In this document: one piece after another, positions 17,043 to 25,546 of the stretch
How the letters are laid out: every line of letters starts with the position of its first letter
How positions within the stretch are numbered: the first letter of the stretch is position 1
DNA from: Halalkalibacillus halophilus DSM 18494
GTDB taxonomy: Bacteria; Bacillota; Bacilli; Bacillales; Alkalibacillaceae
Reading direction: 5' to 3'
DNA: 64,000 bases
Assembly: GCF_000423105.1 (NCBI RefSeq)
Contig: NZ_KE383978.1
Span: 62,001-126,000 of the forward strand
Made by a program: the position numbers and the translations under genes
The notes under the pieces: model-generated
Told to the model about the DNA's origin: nothing
The model's database searches: none
What the model saw: the letters and a program-made list of their open reading frames with translations, nothing else

Positions 17043-17198
17043 ATGGAAAGTGATATTAGTGATTTTTTATTAAGCAATGAACAGTACAGAAAAATCAGAG
17101 GAGGAATAAAATATGAAAAGTTCCATGTACGCCAAACGAATTGTAGTGATGCTCACCCTTTTGAGCCTAGTGGTATTGGCCGCTTGCGGTGGAGATGA
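17043..17198 (+). CDS. Possible leader ORF overlapping the binding-protein gene
   Basis: A 51-codon frame opens at an ATG eight bases after AGAGAGG and reads MESDISDFLLSNEQYRKIRG before entering, in another frame, the first 86 bases of the downstream binding-protein gene, whose ribosome site AGAGGAGG lies inside it. The first 25 codons before the overlap have an amphipathic, plausible protein composition. It may be a translated leader that tunes the importer operon, or a chance frame. Confidence 0.35.
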   Translation: MESDISDFLLSNEQYRKIRGGIKYEKFHVRQTNCSDAHPFEPSGIGRLRWR

Positions 17199-18690
17199 TG
17201 AGGGAGCGGAGGAATCAGATCCGTCTGATTCAGAAGGAGAAGGTACGGAAACATCAGAAGGGGACGGGGACATGCTTGTTGTAGGGCTTGACGATGACCC
17301 GCCACTTCTTGATCCACACTTATCGACTGCTCAGGTGGAAAGTCAGATCTTTTTGAGTGTTTATGAAACGGTAGTAACTGTAGATGAAAATCTGGATATT
17401 CAACCTGGACTAGCAGAAGATTGGGAGGTTTCAGATGATGGGACTACATATACGTTCTATTTACAAGAAGACGTTACCTTTCATGATGGAACTGAATTCA
17501 ATGCAGAGGCTCTTGAGTATAACTTCGAGAGAATCCTAGACGAAGAGTTAGGCTCTCCGGCAAGCTCGGATTTAGCATTAATAGATACGATGACGGTTGA
17601 AGGTGAGCATACGTTAGTTGTGGAGTTGGAAGAACCTTTTGCTCCATTCTTAGCTGGTTTAACGCACCGTGCAGGGCAAGTTGTTTCCCCTGAAGCTGCT
17701 GAAGACGAAGAGGTGGACTTATCGAACCACCCTGTTGGAACAGGGCCATATCAATTTGAAGAAGCGGTGGCGCAGAGCCATATCTCTTTTGAAGCCTATG
17801 AGGATTACTGGGGAGAGGCACCTGGGGTAGATCAATTAGAATATCGAACGTTTACAAACGAAGACACGCGTATTACCAACCTGACTTCAGGTGAGCTGGA
17901 CATTGTTAATCGTGTTGCTTATAAAGATATTGAACAATTAGAAGAGGATCCAGAAATTGAGATGTCTTATGAGGATGGAATTGGTTTCCAAGGAATGATG
18001 TTAAACACAAATCGTGCACCATTTGATAATCAAGAAGTTCGCCAAGCGATGAATTATGCAGTGGACCGTGAAGCGATTGCGGAAGTTGTTTTCCACGGAG
18101 GGGTAAATCCATCTGTCAGTCCGTTTGCTCCGTCAAGCTGGGCGAACAATCCAGATCTTGAAGTTCCAGAGCGTGATGCGGAAAGAGCACAGGAACTATT
18201 GGAGTCTTCTGCTGTAGATGATTTGTCATTTACGTTATCTATTCGTCCTTCACCTGCAGAGCAACAACTTGGTGAAATGCTTCAGTCTATGCTGAATGAA
18301 GTAGGGTTTGAAGTGGAGTTAGAACAAGTAGAATTCGGAACGATGCTAGATAATATGTACGAAGAAGACTATGATGTTGCGAGACTTGGTTGGAGTGGTC
18401 GTGTCGATCCTGATGGCAATATCTATAGCTGGTTCCATACGGGTGAAACGTATAATTTCACCGGAAGTAACAACGAAGAACTAGATGAATTATTAGTTGA
18501 AGCCCGTACATCCACGGATCAAGGTGAGCGTGAAGAGATGTATCACGAAGCAGCTGAAATTTTATGGGATGATGCTCCTTATATCTTCCTTTATCACGAA
18601 AATGATTACAAACCGATGAAAGAAAATGTACAAGGATTCAATCATGTTCCAGACGGTTTGATTCGTACAAGTGAATTATATTTTGAATAA
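17113..18690 (+). CDS. ABC importer substrate-binding lipoprotein (peptide/nickel family, SBP_bac_5)
   Basis: 525 residues. The signal peptide ends with lipobox VLAACGG, so the mature protein is lipid-anchored outside. A very acidic linker (EESDPSDSEGEGTETSEGDG) precedes the family 5 binding domain, seen in LDPHLSTAQVESQIFLSVYE, LAEDWEVSDDGTTYTFYL and FDNQEVRQAMNYAVDREAI. It delivers oligopeptide, dipeptide or a similar ligand to the permeases encoded next. A hairpin after the gene probably makes it the most abundant product of the operon. Confidence 0.92.
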   Translation: MKSSMYAKRIVVMLTLLSLVVLAACGGDDEGAEESDPSDSEGEGTETSEGDGDMLVVGLDDDPPLLDPHLSTAQVESQIFLSVYETVVTVDENLDIQPGLAEDWEVSDDGTTYTFYLQEDVTFHDGTEFNAEALEYNFERILDEELGSPASSDLALIDTMTVEGEHTLVVELEEPFAPFLAGLTHRAGQVVSPEAAEDEEVDLSNHPVGTGPYQFEEAVAQSHISFEAYEDYWGEAPGVDQLEYRTFTNEDTRITNLTSGELDIVNRVAYKDIEQLEEDPEIEMSYEDGIGFQGMMLNTNRAPFDNQEVRQAMNYAVDREAIAEVVFHGGVNPSVSPFAPSSWANNPDLEVPERDAERAQELLESSAVDDLSFTLSIRPSPAEQQLGEMLQSMLNEVGFEVELEQVEFGTMLDNMYEEDYDVARLGWSGRVDPDGNIYSWFHTGETYNFTGSNNEELDELLVEARTSTDQGEREEMYHEAAEILWDDAPYIFLYHENDYKPMKENVQGFNHVPDGLIRTSELYFE

Positions 18691-18698
18691 ATAATAAT

Positions 18699-18735
18699 GA
18701 AGGTGCTGTGGACACGGTCTATAGCACCTTCCTTT
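18699..18735 (+). terminator. Intra-operon hairpin (partial terminator or mRNA stabiliser)
   Basis: AAGGTGCTGT pairs with ATAGCACCTT (10 bp, one wobble, 11-base loop), followed by CCTTTTCC, a weak U-tract. It lies between the binding-protein and permease genes, where such hairpins raise binding-protein output over membrane parts. Confidence 0.55.
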
Positions 18736-18759
18736 TCCATAGATAAAGGAGGGGGCATC

Positions 18760-19716
18760 GTGATTTCATTTTTACTCCGGAGAACCGGATTGATGATTGT
18801 TATCTTGTTTTTGGTTAGTGTGATTGTCTTTGCATTAGTAAATGTGCTGCCGGGAGATCCGGCATTGTTAATTTTGGGTCAGGAGGCAACGGATGAATCG
18901 CTACGGGCACTTCGAGCAGAAATGGGACTCGATCAACCATTAGTGGTGCAATATTTCGTATGGGTAGGCGACTTGTTGCAAGGAGATTTTGGGCAGTCCT
19001 TTCGAAATAACACAGAAGTGTCTTCCTTATTAATTCAAAAAATCCCTGTAACTCTCCAGTTGACGGTTATGTCGTTTGCAGTAGCGATTTTGATTGCGAT
19101 TCCAGCAGGTATTATTAGTGCTACTCGAAAAGGGACACTATGGGATTCTTCTGCGACTGTTTTTGCTTTATCTGGGGTGTCATTGCCACCGTTCTGGTTA
19201 GGGATTCTATTAATCTTTATTTTCGCAGTAACACTTGGGTGGTTTCCACCTTCGGGTTATGTATCTTTAACTGAAAACGTCGGGCTCAGTCTGTGGTACA
19301 TGCTTCTTCCGGCAGTGGCACTTGGAGTTCGCTTATCTGCTGAATTAACACGGATGCTCCGGTCTAGTTTACTAGAAGTGCTAGAGTCAGATTTTATTCG
19401 AACCGGCTATGCAAAAGGACTCCTTGAAAAGTCTGTTGTATTCGGTCATGCACTTCGTAATTCGATCATTCCCGTCATTACAGTGAGTGGACTACAATTT
19501 GCGACATTCCTTGGGGGGACAGTAATTACAGAGGAGATCTTCAACATACCTGGTCTTGGTCAATTACTCGTGCAGTCGATTCTTACGAGAGATTTCCCAG
19601 TGGTACAAGGGGCTGTCATGTTCATGGCGTTTGCGGTAATTTTTATTAACTTTACAATCGATATTGTTTATTCGATCTTAGATCCGAGAATTAAGCTGAC
19701 GGGAGGGTCAAACTAA
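18760..19716 (+). CDS. ABC importer permease, DppB/OppB type
   Basis: About 318 residues and six membrane helices. The N-terminal FLLRRTGLMIVILFLVSVIVFAL and NVLPGDPALLILG (TMD N-terminal signature) are diagnostic for DppB/OppB. The cytoplasmic EAA loop appears around YAKGLLEKSVVFGHALRNSI, which contacts the ATPases. The GTG start is supported by AAAGGAGGGGG, seven bases upstream; an earlier in-frame ATG falls inside the preceding hairpin. It overlaps the next gene at TAATG. Confidence 0.92.
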   Translation: MISFLLRRTGLMIVILFLVSVIVFALVNVLPGDPALLILGQEATDESLRALRAEMGLDQPLVVQYFVWVGDLLQGDFGQSFRNNTEVSSLLIQKIPVTLQLTVMSFAVAILIAIPAGIISATRKGTLWDSSATVFALSGVSLPPFWLGILLIFIFAVTLGWFPPSGYVSLTENVGLSLWYMLLPAVALGVRLSAELTRMLRSSLLEVLESDFIRTGYAKGLLEKSVVFGHALRNSIIPVITVSGLQFATFLGGTVITEEIFNIPGLGQLLVQSILTRDFPVVQGAVMFMAFAVIFINFTIDIVYSILDPRIKLTGGSN

Positions 19717-20609
19717 TGGCACAAGTAGAAGAAACACACCTCCCGAAAGAAAAAATAGAAAATCCGAGAGTACGCATGTGGAAAATGATGTTTGGTCGAT
19801 TATTTCAAAACAAACTTGCTGTGTTTGGTGGAGTCGTTACATTTGGATTAATTTTTACGGCCATTTTTGCAGCATGGTTAGCCCCTCACGACCCGACAGA
19901 ACAAAATTACAGTGCGGTGTTACAAGGACCAAGTCTTGAGTACTGGTTCGGTACGGATAATTTAGGTAGAGATTTATTTAGCCGTGTTATTTACGGGGCG
20001 CAAGTTTCCCTTCAAGCTGGTTTGATTTCGGTTGGAATTGCGCTTGCGATCGGGGTGCCGATTGGTTTGATTTCTGGTTATTATCGAGGGTTTTTAGATG
20101 AGTATATAATTATGCGTTTAACGGACGCAATGCTTTCGATTCCAGCTTTGGTACTGGCTTTGGCACTAGCAGCTGTACTCGGTGCGGGGCTGACGAATGC
20201 CATGATCGCGATTGGATTAGTGCTGACTCCGAACTTCATCCGCCTCATTCGCGGGGAAGTGTTAGCTCATCGTGAAAAGGAATATGTAGAAGCGGGAAAA
20301 GCCTCTGGTATTAGCGATTTTAAACTTATTATCAAACATATTTTGCCGAATACGATGGCGCCGATTATGGTACAAGCCACATTAGCTATCGCAGCCGCAA
20401 TTATTGTGGAAGCATCCTTAAGCTATCTCGGTTTAGGCACCCAGCCACCGGATCCAAGCTGGGGTTCGATGTTAGCTAATGGTCAGGGGTATTTAGATTC
20501 TGCCCCGTGGATTGCTTTATTTCCAGGCTTCTTTATATTCTTAACAGTTATTTCAATTAATTTATTTGGAGATGGAATTCGAGACATGCTTGATCCAAAA
20601 ATGAAATAA
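19716..20609 (+). CDS. ABC importer permease, DppC/OppC type
   Basis: 297 residues with an N-terminal cytoplasmic segment and six helices. LAPHDPTEQNYSAVLQGPS and HWFGTDNLGRDLFSR-like WFGTDNLGRDLFSRV are family marks; the EAA loop is near EYVEAGKASGISDFKLIIKH. The ATG overlaps the stop of the preceding permease gene. Forms the translocation channel with the DppB-type partner. Confidence 0.93.
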   Translation: MAQVEETHLPKEKIENPRVRMWKMMFGRLFQNKLAVFGGVVTFGLIFTAIFAAWLAPHDPTEQNYSAVLQGPSLEYWFGTDNLGRDLFSRVIYGAQVSLQAGLISVGIALAIGVPIGLISGYYRGFLDEYIIMRLTDAMLSIPALVLALALAAVLGAGLTNAMIAIGLVLTPNFIRLIRGEVLAHREKEYVEAGKASGISDFKLIIKHILPNTMAPIMVQATLAIAAAIIVEASLSYLGLGTQPPDPSWGSMLANGQGYLDSAPWIALFPGFFIFLTVISINLFGDGIRDMLDPKMK

Positions 20610-20633
20610 GGTAGCTAGAAAGTGGGTGAGAAA

Positions 20634-21674
20634 ATGGATGCTCAACTGAAGGTAGAGGATCTACATGTTGGTTTTAAACAGAAGAAAAGTTCTGTAAATA
20701 TATTAAACGGTGTTTCGTTTCAAGTGTATAAAGGAGAGACGTTGTGTATTGTTGGTGAGTCCGGTTGTGGGAAAAGCTTAACTTCTTTATCCATTATGGG
20801 CTTACTACCGAAGCAAGGAGAGGTTCAAGGCGGCAAAATCGAATTTGAAGGAGAAAATTTAGTACAGAAAAATATGAAACAGATGAGCCGACTTCGTGGA
20901 AATGATCTATCGATGATTTTCCAAGAACCAATGACGTCACTTAATCCTGTGCATACTGTTGGGAAACAAGTAGCAGAAGTAGTGAGGACGCACAGACAAG
21001 TAGGCAAGAAAGAAGCTTATTCTCGTGCTTTAGAAATGTTCGAATTAGTAGGGATTCCTTCTCCGGCGGAACGTCTTCATAACTATCCGCATGAATTGAG
21101 TGGCGGGATGCGGCAGCGGGTTATGATTGCAATGGCTTTAGCTTGCAATCCCAAATTACTAATTGCAGACGAGCCGACAACTGCGCTGGATGTAACGATA
21201 CAAGCGCAAATTCTTGAGCTATTAAATGACATTAAAGCAGAAAGACAGATGTCGATTATGATGATCACTCATGATTTAGGGGTGGTATCTGAAGTGGCTG
21301 ATCGAGTCCTAGTTATGTATGCGGGAGAAGTAATTGAATGTGCAAATAATAGGCAATTATTTAATAATCCACAGCATCCATATACACAAGGGTTAATTGC
21401 ATCGATTCCTAAGTTGAAAGAAGAGAAGGACGAGCTTCCGATTATCGAGGGGTCTGTTCCAAGTCCTGAAAAGATGCCTAAAGGATGTCGCTTCTCTACT
21501 CGGTGCCCATTTGCCAAACAAGAGTGCTTAACGGATTCCCCACCACTTCAGGAAGCGGAAGAACATACCGTTCGTTGCTGGATGCATACCGATCGTTGGG
21601 AAGAGATGACACCGTGGAAAGGGGTGGATGAAGATGGACGTGAAGCAACCGAACAAGATCTTATTAGAAGTTAA
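20634..21674 (+). CDS. ABC importer ATPase, DppD/OppD type
   Basis: About 346 residues. Walker A GESGCGKS, Q-loop MIFQEPMTSLNPV, signature LSGGMRQRVMIAMAL, Walker B LLIADEPTTALD, and switch His in MITHDLG. The C-terminal extension has the family cysteine-rich motif GCRFSTRCPFAKQEC, a 4Fe-4S or zinc-type element common in OppD/DppD. The ATG follows GTGGGTGAG. Pairs with the DppF-type subunit encoded by the overlapping next gene. Confidence 0.93.
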   Translation: MDAQLKVEDLHVGFKQKKSSVNILNGVSFQVYKGETLCIVGESGCGKSLTSLSIMGLLPKQGEVQGGKIEFEGENLVQKNMKQMSRLRGNDLSMIFQEPMTSLNPVHTVGKQVAEVVRTHRQVGKKEAYSRALEMFELVGIPSPAERLHNYPHELSGGMRQRVMIAMALACNPKLLIADEPTTALDVTIQAQILELLNDIKAERQMSIMMITHDLGVVSEVADRVLVMYAGEVIECANNRQLFNNPQHPYTQGLIASIPKLKEEKDELPIIEGSVPSPEKMPKGCRFSTRCPFAKQECLTDSPPLQEAEEHTVRCWMHTDRWEEMTPWKGVDEDGREATEQDLIRS

Positions 21675-22611
21675 TGGACTGAAAAAATACTTTTCTACTG
21701 GTGGTGGAATGTTAAAGAAAAAACAACAGGTGAAAGCAGTAGATGACATGACTTTCACTGTAAAAGAAGGAGAGACCCTCGGAATCGTTGGAGAGTCTGG
21801 TTGTGGCAAGTCGACGATGGGACGGACGTTATTAAGGTTGCAACATCCTACTGCTGGAGAAGTAATTTATAACGGGCAAGACATCGCTAAGCTTAAAAAT
21901 AAAGATTTACGCAAACTTAGAAAGGATATTCAAATCATCTTTCAAGATCCATTTGGGTCATTGAATCCTCGGATGACTGTCGGTGCCATGCTTTCTGAAA
22001 TTGTTCGTACGCATGATATTGTATCTAAAAAGGAAGAGAAAAAATATTTAGAAGAGCTATTATTAGAGGTTGGGCTAACGCCAGCTGCCTATTGGAAATA
22101 TCCGCATGAATTTAGCGGTGGGCAACGGCAGAGAGTCAGTATTGCTCGAGCTTTAGCAGTCCAGCCGAAACTGATCATTTGTGATGAGGCCGTCTCAGCC
22201 TTGGATGTATCTGTACAAGCCCAGGTACTTAATTTATTGCAACACTTGAAAAAGAAACACGGCTTGACTTACATTTTCATTTCGCACGATTTATCTGTCG
22301 TAAAGCATATAAGTGACCGGGTTGGGGTGATGTATTTAGGGAAGTTGGTGGAGCTTTCAGATAAGCACGATTTGTATGAACGCCCAGCTCATCCTTATAC
22401 ACAGGCCTTATTTTCTGCTATTCCTGATATTACAGAAGAGAAGCAAGAAAGAATTGTGCTGAAAGGCGATGTTCCAAGTCCGCTTCATATCCCGAGTGGC
22501 TGTAGGTTCCACACGAGGTGTCCGTTAGCAACAGATAAATGTGTGGAAGAGGCACCGGTGTTTGAACAGGTTCGTGATGGCCATTATGCAGCTTGTCATT
22601 ATGCGGAGTGA
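21634..22611 (+). CDS. ABC importer ATPase, DppF/OppF type
   Basis: About 325 residues. Walker A GESGCGKS, DPFGSLNPRMTV Q-loop region, signature FSGGQRQRVSIARAL, Walker B LIICDEAVSALDVS (Asp-Glu-Ala in place of the usual D-E-P), His in FISHDLSVV, and C-terminal CRFHTRCPLATDKC. It overlaps the dppD-type gene by about 40 bases. Completes a five-gene importer, with the binding protein first. Confidence 0.92.
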   Translation: MDVKQPNKILLEVNGLKKYFSTGGGMLKKKQQVKAVDDMTFTVKEGETLGIVGESGCGKSTMGRTLLRLQHPTAGEVIYNGQDIAKLKNKDLRKLRKDIQIIFQDPFGSLNPRMTVGAMLSEIVRTHDIVSKKEEKKYLEELLLEVGLTPAAYWKYPHEFSGGQRQRVSIARALAVQPKLIICDEAVSALDVSVQAQVLNLLQHLKKKHGLTYIFISHDLSVVKHISDRVGVMYLGKLVELSDKHDLYERPAHPYTQALFSAIPDITEEKQERIVLKGDVPSPLHIPSGCRFHTRCPLATDKCVEEAPVFEQVRDGHYAACHYAE

Positions 22612-22612
22612 A

Positions 22613-22924
22613 CTAATCCTTATCAAATAAAAATTCCTCTTCATTGCTCAAATTTAATAATAATGGGGTAGCACTTAATGTTGCGATGATAAGGAACACA
22701 GCAAACGCAATGGTAGCAGTCAGTGATAAATCTATAATTTGCGGAAGGAAAATAACGAAAACAAGCATGATCGGTGTGTAAATCATAAAACGTTTATGTG
22801 TTTGTTTTGACGTGTACTGAGCTTGTTGGCAGTGCGGGCAAGTCATACGTGTATCTAGAATCATACTTGCCTTCATTGTTTCTTTCCAACTCCATTCAGT
22901 ATGGCAATTTTGACAGGTTGGCAT
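22613..22924 (-). CDS. Zinc-ribbon two-helix membrane protein (CxxC_20_CxxC family)
   Basis: 103 residues. CQNC near the N-terminus and CPHC about 21 residues later form a zinc ribbon; two hydrophobic helices follow (YTPIMLVFVIFLPQII and TIAFAVFLIIATLSATPLLL) and an acidic end. This matches a small Firmicute family named for its two spaced CxxC pairs. Function unknown. It is convergent with the ABC operon. Confidence 0.75.
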   Translation of the reverse strand: MPTCQNCHTEWSWKETMKASMILDTRMTCPHCQQAQYTSKQTHKRFMIYTPIMLVFVIFLPQIIDLSLTATIAFAVFLIIATLSATPLLLNLSNEEEFLFDKD

Positions 22925-23093
22925 GGTAGGAGCTCCTTTTTGTAATGAATTATTTCTATAAAGTTTAGCAAATGTTTCTAAGTTTCACAAAATGAAAAAT
23001 TTTAAATATTCAGGTAAGATGAAAAGATAGAAAATAGTAAGATCGAGTACGCTCATGGATTTCAACAAAGCTATGTGAAAAGGAGTTGTTTGG

Positions 23094-24029
23094 ATGAATC
23101 ACGGAAATCATACGATCCACAAGCATTGCCACCACACGGTTTGGGATAAAAACTTGAAGCCAGTGACTTCTGTTGCTCCAGGAGAGAGTGTTCATTTCGA
23201 GGTGCATGATGCCTCTGGCGGTCAATTATCGCAGCAGTCGACTGCAGTTGATGTCCCGAACTTAGATTTCTCAAAAGTAAATCCAGTAACTGGCCCTGTC
23301 TATGTCGAAGGTGCAGAACCTGGAGATACGTTAGAAGTTGAAATTGAACATTTTGGAACAATGAGTTGGGGGTGGACAGCAATCATTCCTGGATTTGGAC
23401 TGTTGAACGAACAATTTTCTGATCCTTATTTAAAGGTGTGGGACCTCAACAACCAACAAATCGCAAAGTTCGCAGATGGAATTGAGATCCCGACTAAGCC
23501 ATTCCCCGGAACAATCGGCGTTGCCCTTCCAGAAGATGGCGAGCATAGTGTCGTACCTCCGCGGAAAAATGGTGGGAACATGGACATTCGTCATCTAACG
23601 AAGGGTACGAGATTGCTTCTACCTGTCTGGGTCGATGGTGCTTTATTTTCAGTTGGCGATACCCATGCGGCTCAAGGGGACGGGGAAGTTTGCGGGACAG
23701 CTATTGAAGCACCCATGGAAATCCAACTGAAGTTCAAGCTTCATAAAGGAAAGTCGATTAAAGAACCACGCTTTATAACACCCGGTCCATTAACAACGGA
23801 TCTAGATGAAAAAGGGTATTATGTAACGACAGGTCATAGTGATGATTTAATGACTGCATCTAAAAAAGCAGTCGAGTACATGATTGAACATCTCGGGGAA
23901 ACATATGGTTTGAGCGATCAAGAAGCATATGCGCTATCCAGTGTTGCAGTCGATTTGAAAATCAGTGAAATTGTAGATGTTCCGAATTATCTTGTTTCTG
24001 CTTATTTGCCACAGAAGATATTTAAATAA
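23094..24029 (+). CDS. Acetamidase/formamidase-family enzyme
   Basis: 311 residues. The FmdA/AmdA family is indicated by VTGPVYVEGAEPGDTLEVEI, PRKNGGNMDIRHL, LLPVWVDGALFSVGDTHAAQ-like LLPVWVDGALFSVGD and GDGEVCGTAIE, where the conserved His and acidic residues bind metal. Members hydrolyse formamide or short amides to ammonia and the acid. The position after the amide/peptide-type ABC importer makes a nitrogen-scavenging role plausible, though it has its own upstream region and strand-distinct neighbour. The ribosome site AAAAGGAG supports the ATG. Confidence 0.9.
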   Translation: MNHGNHTIHKHCHHTVWDKNLKPVTSVAPGESVHFEVHDASGGQLSQQSTAVDVPNLDFSKVNPVTGPVYVEGAEPGDTLEVEIEHFGTMSWGWTAIIPGFGLLNEQFSDPYLKVWDLNNQQIAKFADGIEIPTKPFPGTIGVALPEDGEHSVVPPRKNGGNMDIRHLTKGTRLLLPVWVDGALFSVGDTHAAQGDGEVCGTAIEAPMEIQLKFKLHKGKSIKEPRFITPGPLTTDLDEKGYYVTTGHSDDLMTASKKAVEYMIEHLGETYGLSDQEAYALSSVAVDLKISEIVDVPNYLVSAYLPQKIFK

Positions 24030-24035
24030 AACATG

Positions 24036-24075
24036 AAAAAGCATGAAGCTATTTCACGAGCTTCATGCTTTTTTG
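24036..24075. terminator. Bidirectional rho-independent terminator
   Basis: AAAAAGCATGAAGCT pairs with AGCTTCATGCTTTTT (about 15 bp, eight-base loop), with T-runs on both strands, between the convergent amidase and lipid-kinase-like genes. Confidence 0.9.
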
Positions 24076-24091
24076 TGTTTATTTGACTGAA

Positions 24092-24994
24092 TTAGTCTTG
24101 AACAGTAAGCTCCCCATGGATGATTTGAAGCTTGCCAGGCATAACTTTGATATTAATCGGCGTGTTCAAATACACTTCCCCGTCCGTATCCACGTCGTTA
24201 GGTGTTTCTGTTTCAATCGTAATTTCTTTTCCTTTTAAAACATCAATTTGTTTGTATTGCTGTGGCTCCTCGTTGTTCATGGAAAACCACTCGCGGATCG
24301 CTGCAAGGTTAGAGTCACGAATTGCCAGTACATCTAAATAACCGTCCTGATAAGATATATTTGTATTTGGGAAACGGTGCGTACCGACAGAATAGCCGTT
24401 CATGACAAATAAACCAACTGCTTCGGTATCATGTTCTTCTCCGTCGACTTTCAATTTAAATTGAATCGGTTCAAATTCTGAAACGGTTTTGATTGCGCTC
24501 CAGAAATAGCTGAGCTTTCCAACTGCACTTTTCTGGTCCGCATCAATGTTTTCAGAAGTATCTGCAATAGCACCGACCCCTGCAAAGTTAAGGAAGTAAT
24601 CGTCATTGATCTGTGCGACGTCGACTTCATGAAAATTAAGAGTGGCAATCGTCATCGCTGCTTTTCTTAAATTCAATGGCATTCCGAGTGTACGGGCAAA
24701 ATCATTACAAGTCCCACCTGGTAAAATTGCTACCCGTGGTGGGGTGTCTTGTTTGGCCAGTACATTGATTACTTGGTGAACCGTCCCATCTCCCCCATAT
24801 ACGATAATTAAATCAATGTTTTTGCTGAATTTTTCTACAGATTTCTTTAATTCTTCTACGGAAAAAGTCTGATGAATCGTAATAGTTGGGATTGTTTTCG
24901 TTAATATAGGAACAGTTTGTCTAATGACCTTTTCTACTGCTTGAGACTCTTGGTTTCCATTTATTAATAAAACTGCTGATTGTACAGCGCTCAT
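24092..24994 (-). CDS. Diacylglycerol/lipid kinase-family protein (YegS/BmrU type)
   Basis: About 300 residues. VYGGDGTVHQVINVL carries the GGDGT nucleotide-binding motif and ILPGGTCNDFARTLGMP the second signature of the DAGK catalytic domain. The C-terminal half is the beta-sandwich lid with DVDTDGEVYLNTPINI. Such enzymes phosphorylate diacylglycerol or sphingoid-type lipids; the substrate here is not defined. The start at MSAVQSA is set by AGGAGG, eight bases upstream. Confidence 0.9.
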   Translation of the reverse strand: MSAVQSAVLLINGNQESQAVEKVIRQTVPILTKTIPTITIHQTFSVEELKKSVEKFSKNIDLIIVYGGDGTVHQVINVLAKQDTPPRVAILPGGTCNDFARTLGMPLNLRKAAMTIATLNFHEVDVAQINDDYFLNFAGVGAIADTSENIDADQKSAVGKLSYFWSAIKTVSEFEPIQFKLKVDGEEHDTEAVGLFVMNGYSVGTHRFPNTNISYQDGYLDVLAIRDSNLAAIREWFSMNNEEPQQYKQIDVLKGKEITIETETPNDVDTDGEVYLNTPINIKVMPGKLQIIHGELTVQD

Positions 24995-25040
24995 ATTCTG
25001 CCTCCTAGTATGACTCACAAAATTGTATAGAGTGATTAAT

Positions 25041-25066
25041 GTTTAATGTCACGTATTTTAAGGTAT
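25041..25066 (+). promoter_or_regulatory. Sigma-B type promoter of the GlsB-family stress gene
   Basis: GTTTAA, a 14-base spacer, then AGGTAT: consensus GTTTAA-N12-15-GGGTAT with one mismatch, 38 bases before the start codon. General-stress control of this family is known in bacilli. Confidence 0.7.
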
Positions 25067-25103
25067 TTAATTAGTATATTACATGAAAAAGGAGCTATAA
25101 AAA

Positions 25104-25358
25104 ATGGAAACGATTATTGCTATTCTTTTATATTTATTAGTCGGTGGTTTAATCGGTTGGCTAGCAGGCCTGCTATTAGGTGGTGTTCCTGGTGGAATCA
25201 TTGGTAACATCATTGCTGGTGTGATCGGTGCATGGATTGGTCACTCCGTTATAGGAACCCAAGGACCAGAATTAATGGGGATCGCAATTTTACCAGCATT
25301 AATTGGTGCACTAATTTTTGTAGCAATCTTAAGCTTAATTTTAAAACTCATACGATAG
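25104..25358 (+). CDS. GlsB/YeaQ/YmgE-family stress-response membrane protein
   Basis: 84 residues, three hydrophobic segments with many glycines: LLVGGLIGWLAGLLLGGVPGG, IIGNIIAGVIGAWIGHSVIG and the C-terminal LPALIGALIFVAILSLILKL. This is the transglycosylase-associated/GlsB pattern of general-stress membrane proteins whose molecular role is unknown. AAAAAGGAGC precedes the ATG. A terminator follows, and the sigma-B type promoter above fits stress induction. Confidence 0.88.
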   Translation: METIIAILLYLLVGGLIGWLAGLLLGGVPGGIIGNIIAGVIGAWIGHSVIGTQGPELMGIAILPALIGALIFVAILSLILKLIR

Positions 25359-25377
25359 TCACCATAGAATCAGCAGA

Positions 25378-25414
25378 ACCATGTCAGGGGGATATCTCCC
25401 TGGCATGGTTTTTC
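25378..25414 (+). terminator. Rho-independent terminator after the GlsB-family gene
   Basis: ACCATGTCAGGG pairs with CCCTGGCATGGT (12 bp, one wobble), followed by TTTT. Confidence 0.85.
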
Positions 25415-25546
25415 TCTCTGGGTATAGCTAATGGAAATATATTGGCTCGTTATATCTATTTTTGTAATATAAGTAGAAAAATGTTATTTTATGCTATTTC
25501 CGGGTAGACAGATAAGTGAATTTTTTTTGACTTTGGAGGCGAAGAT

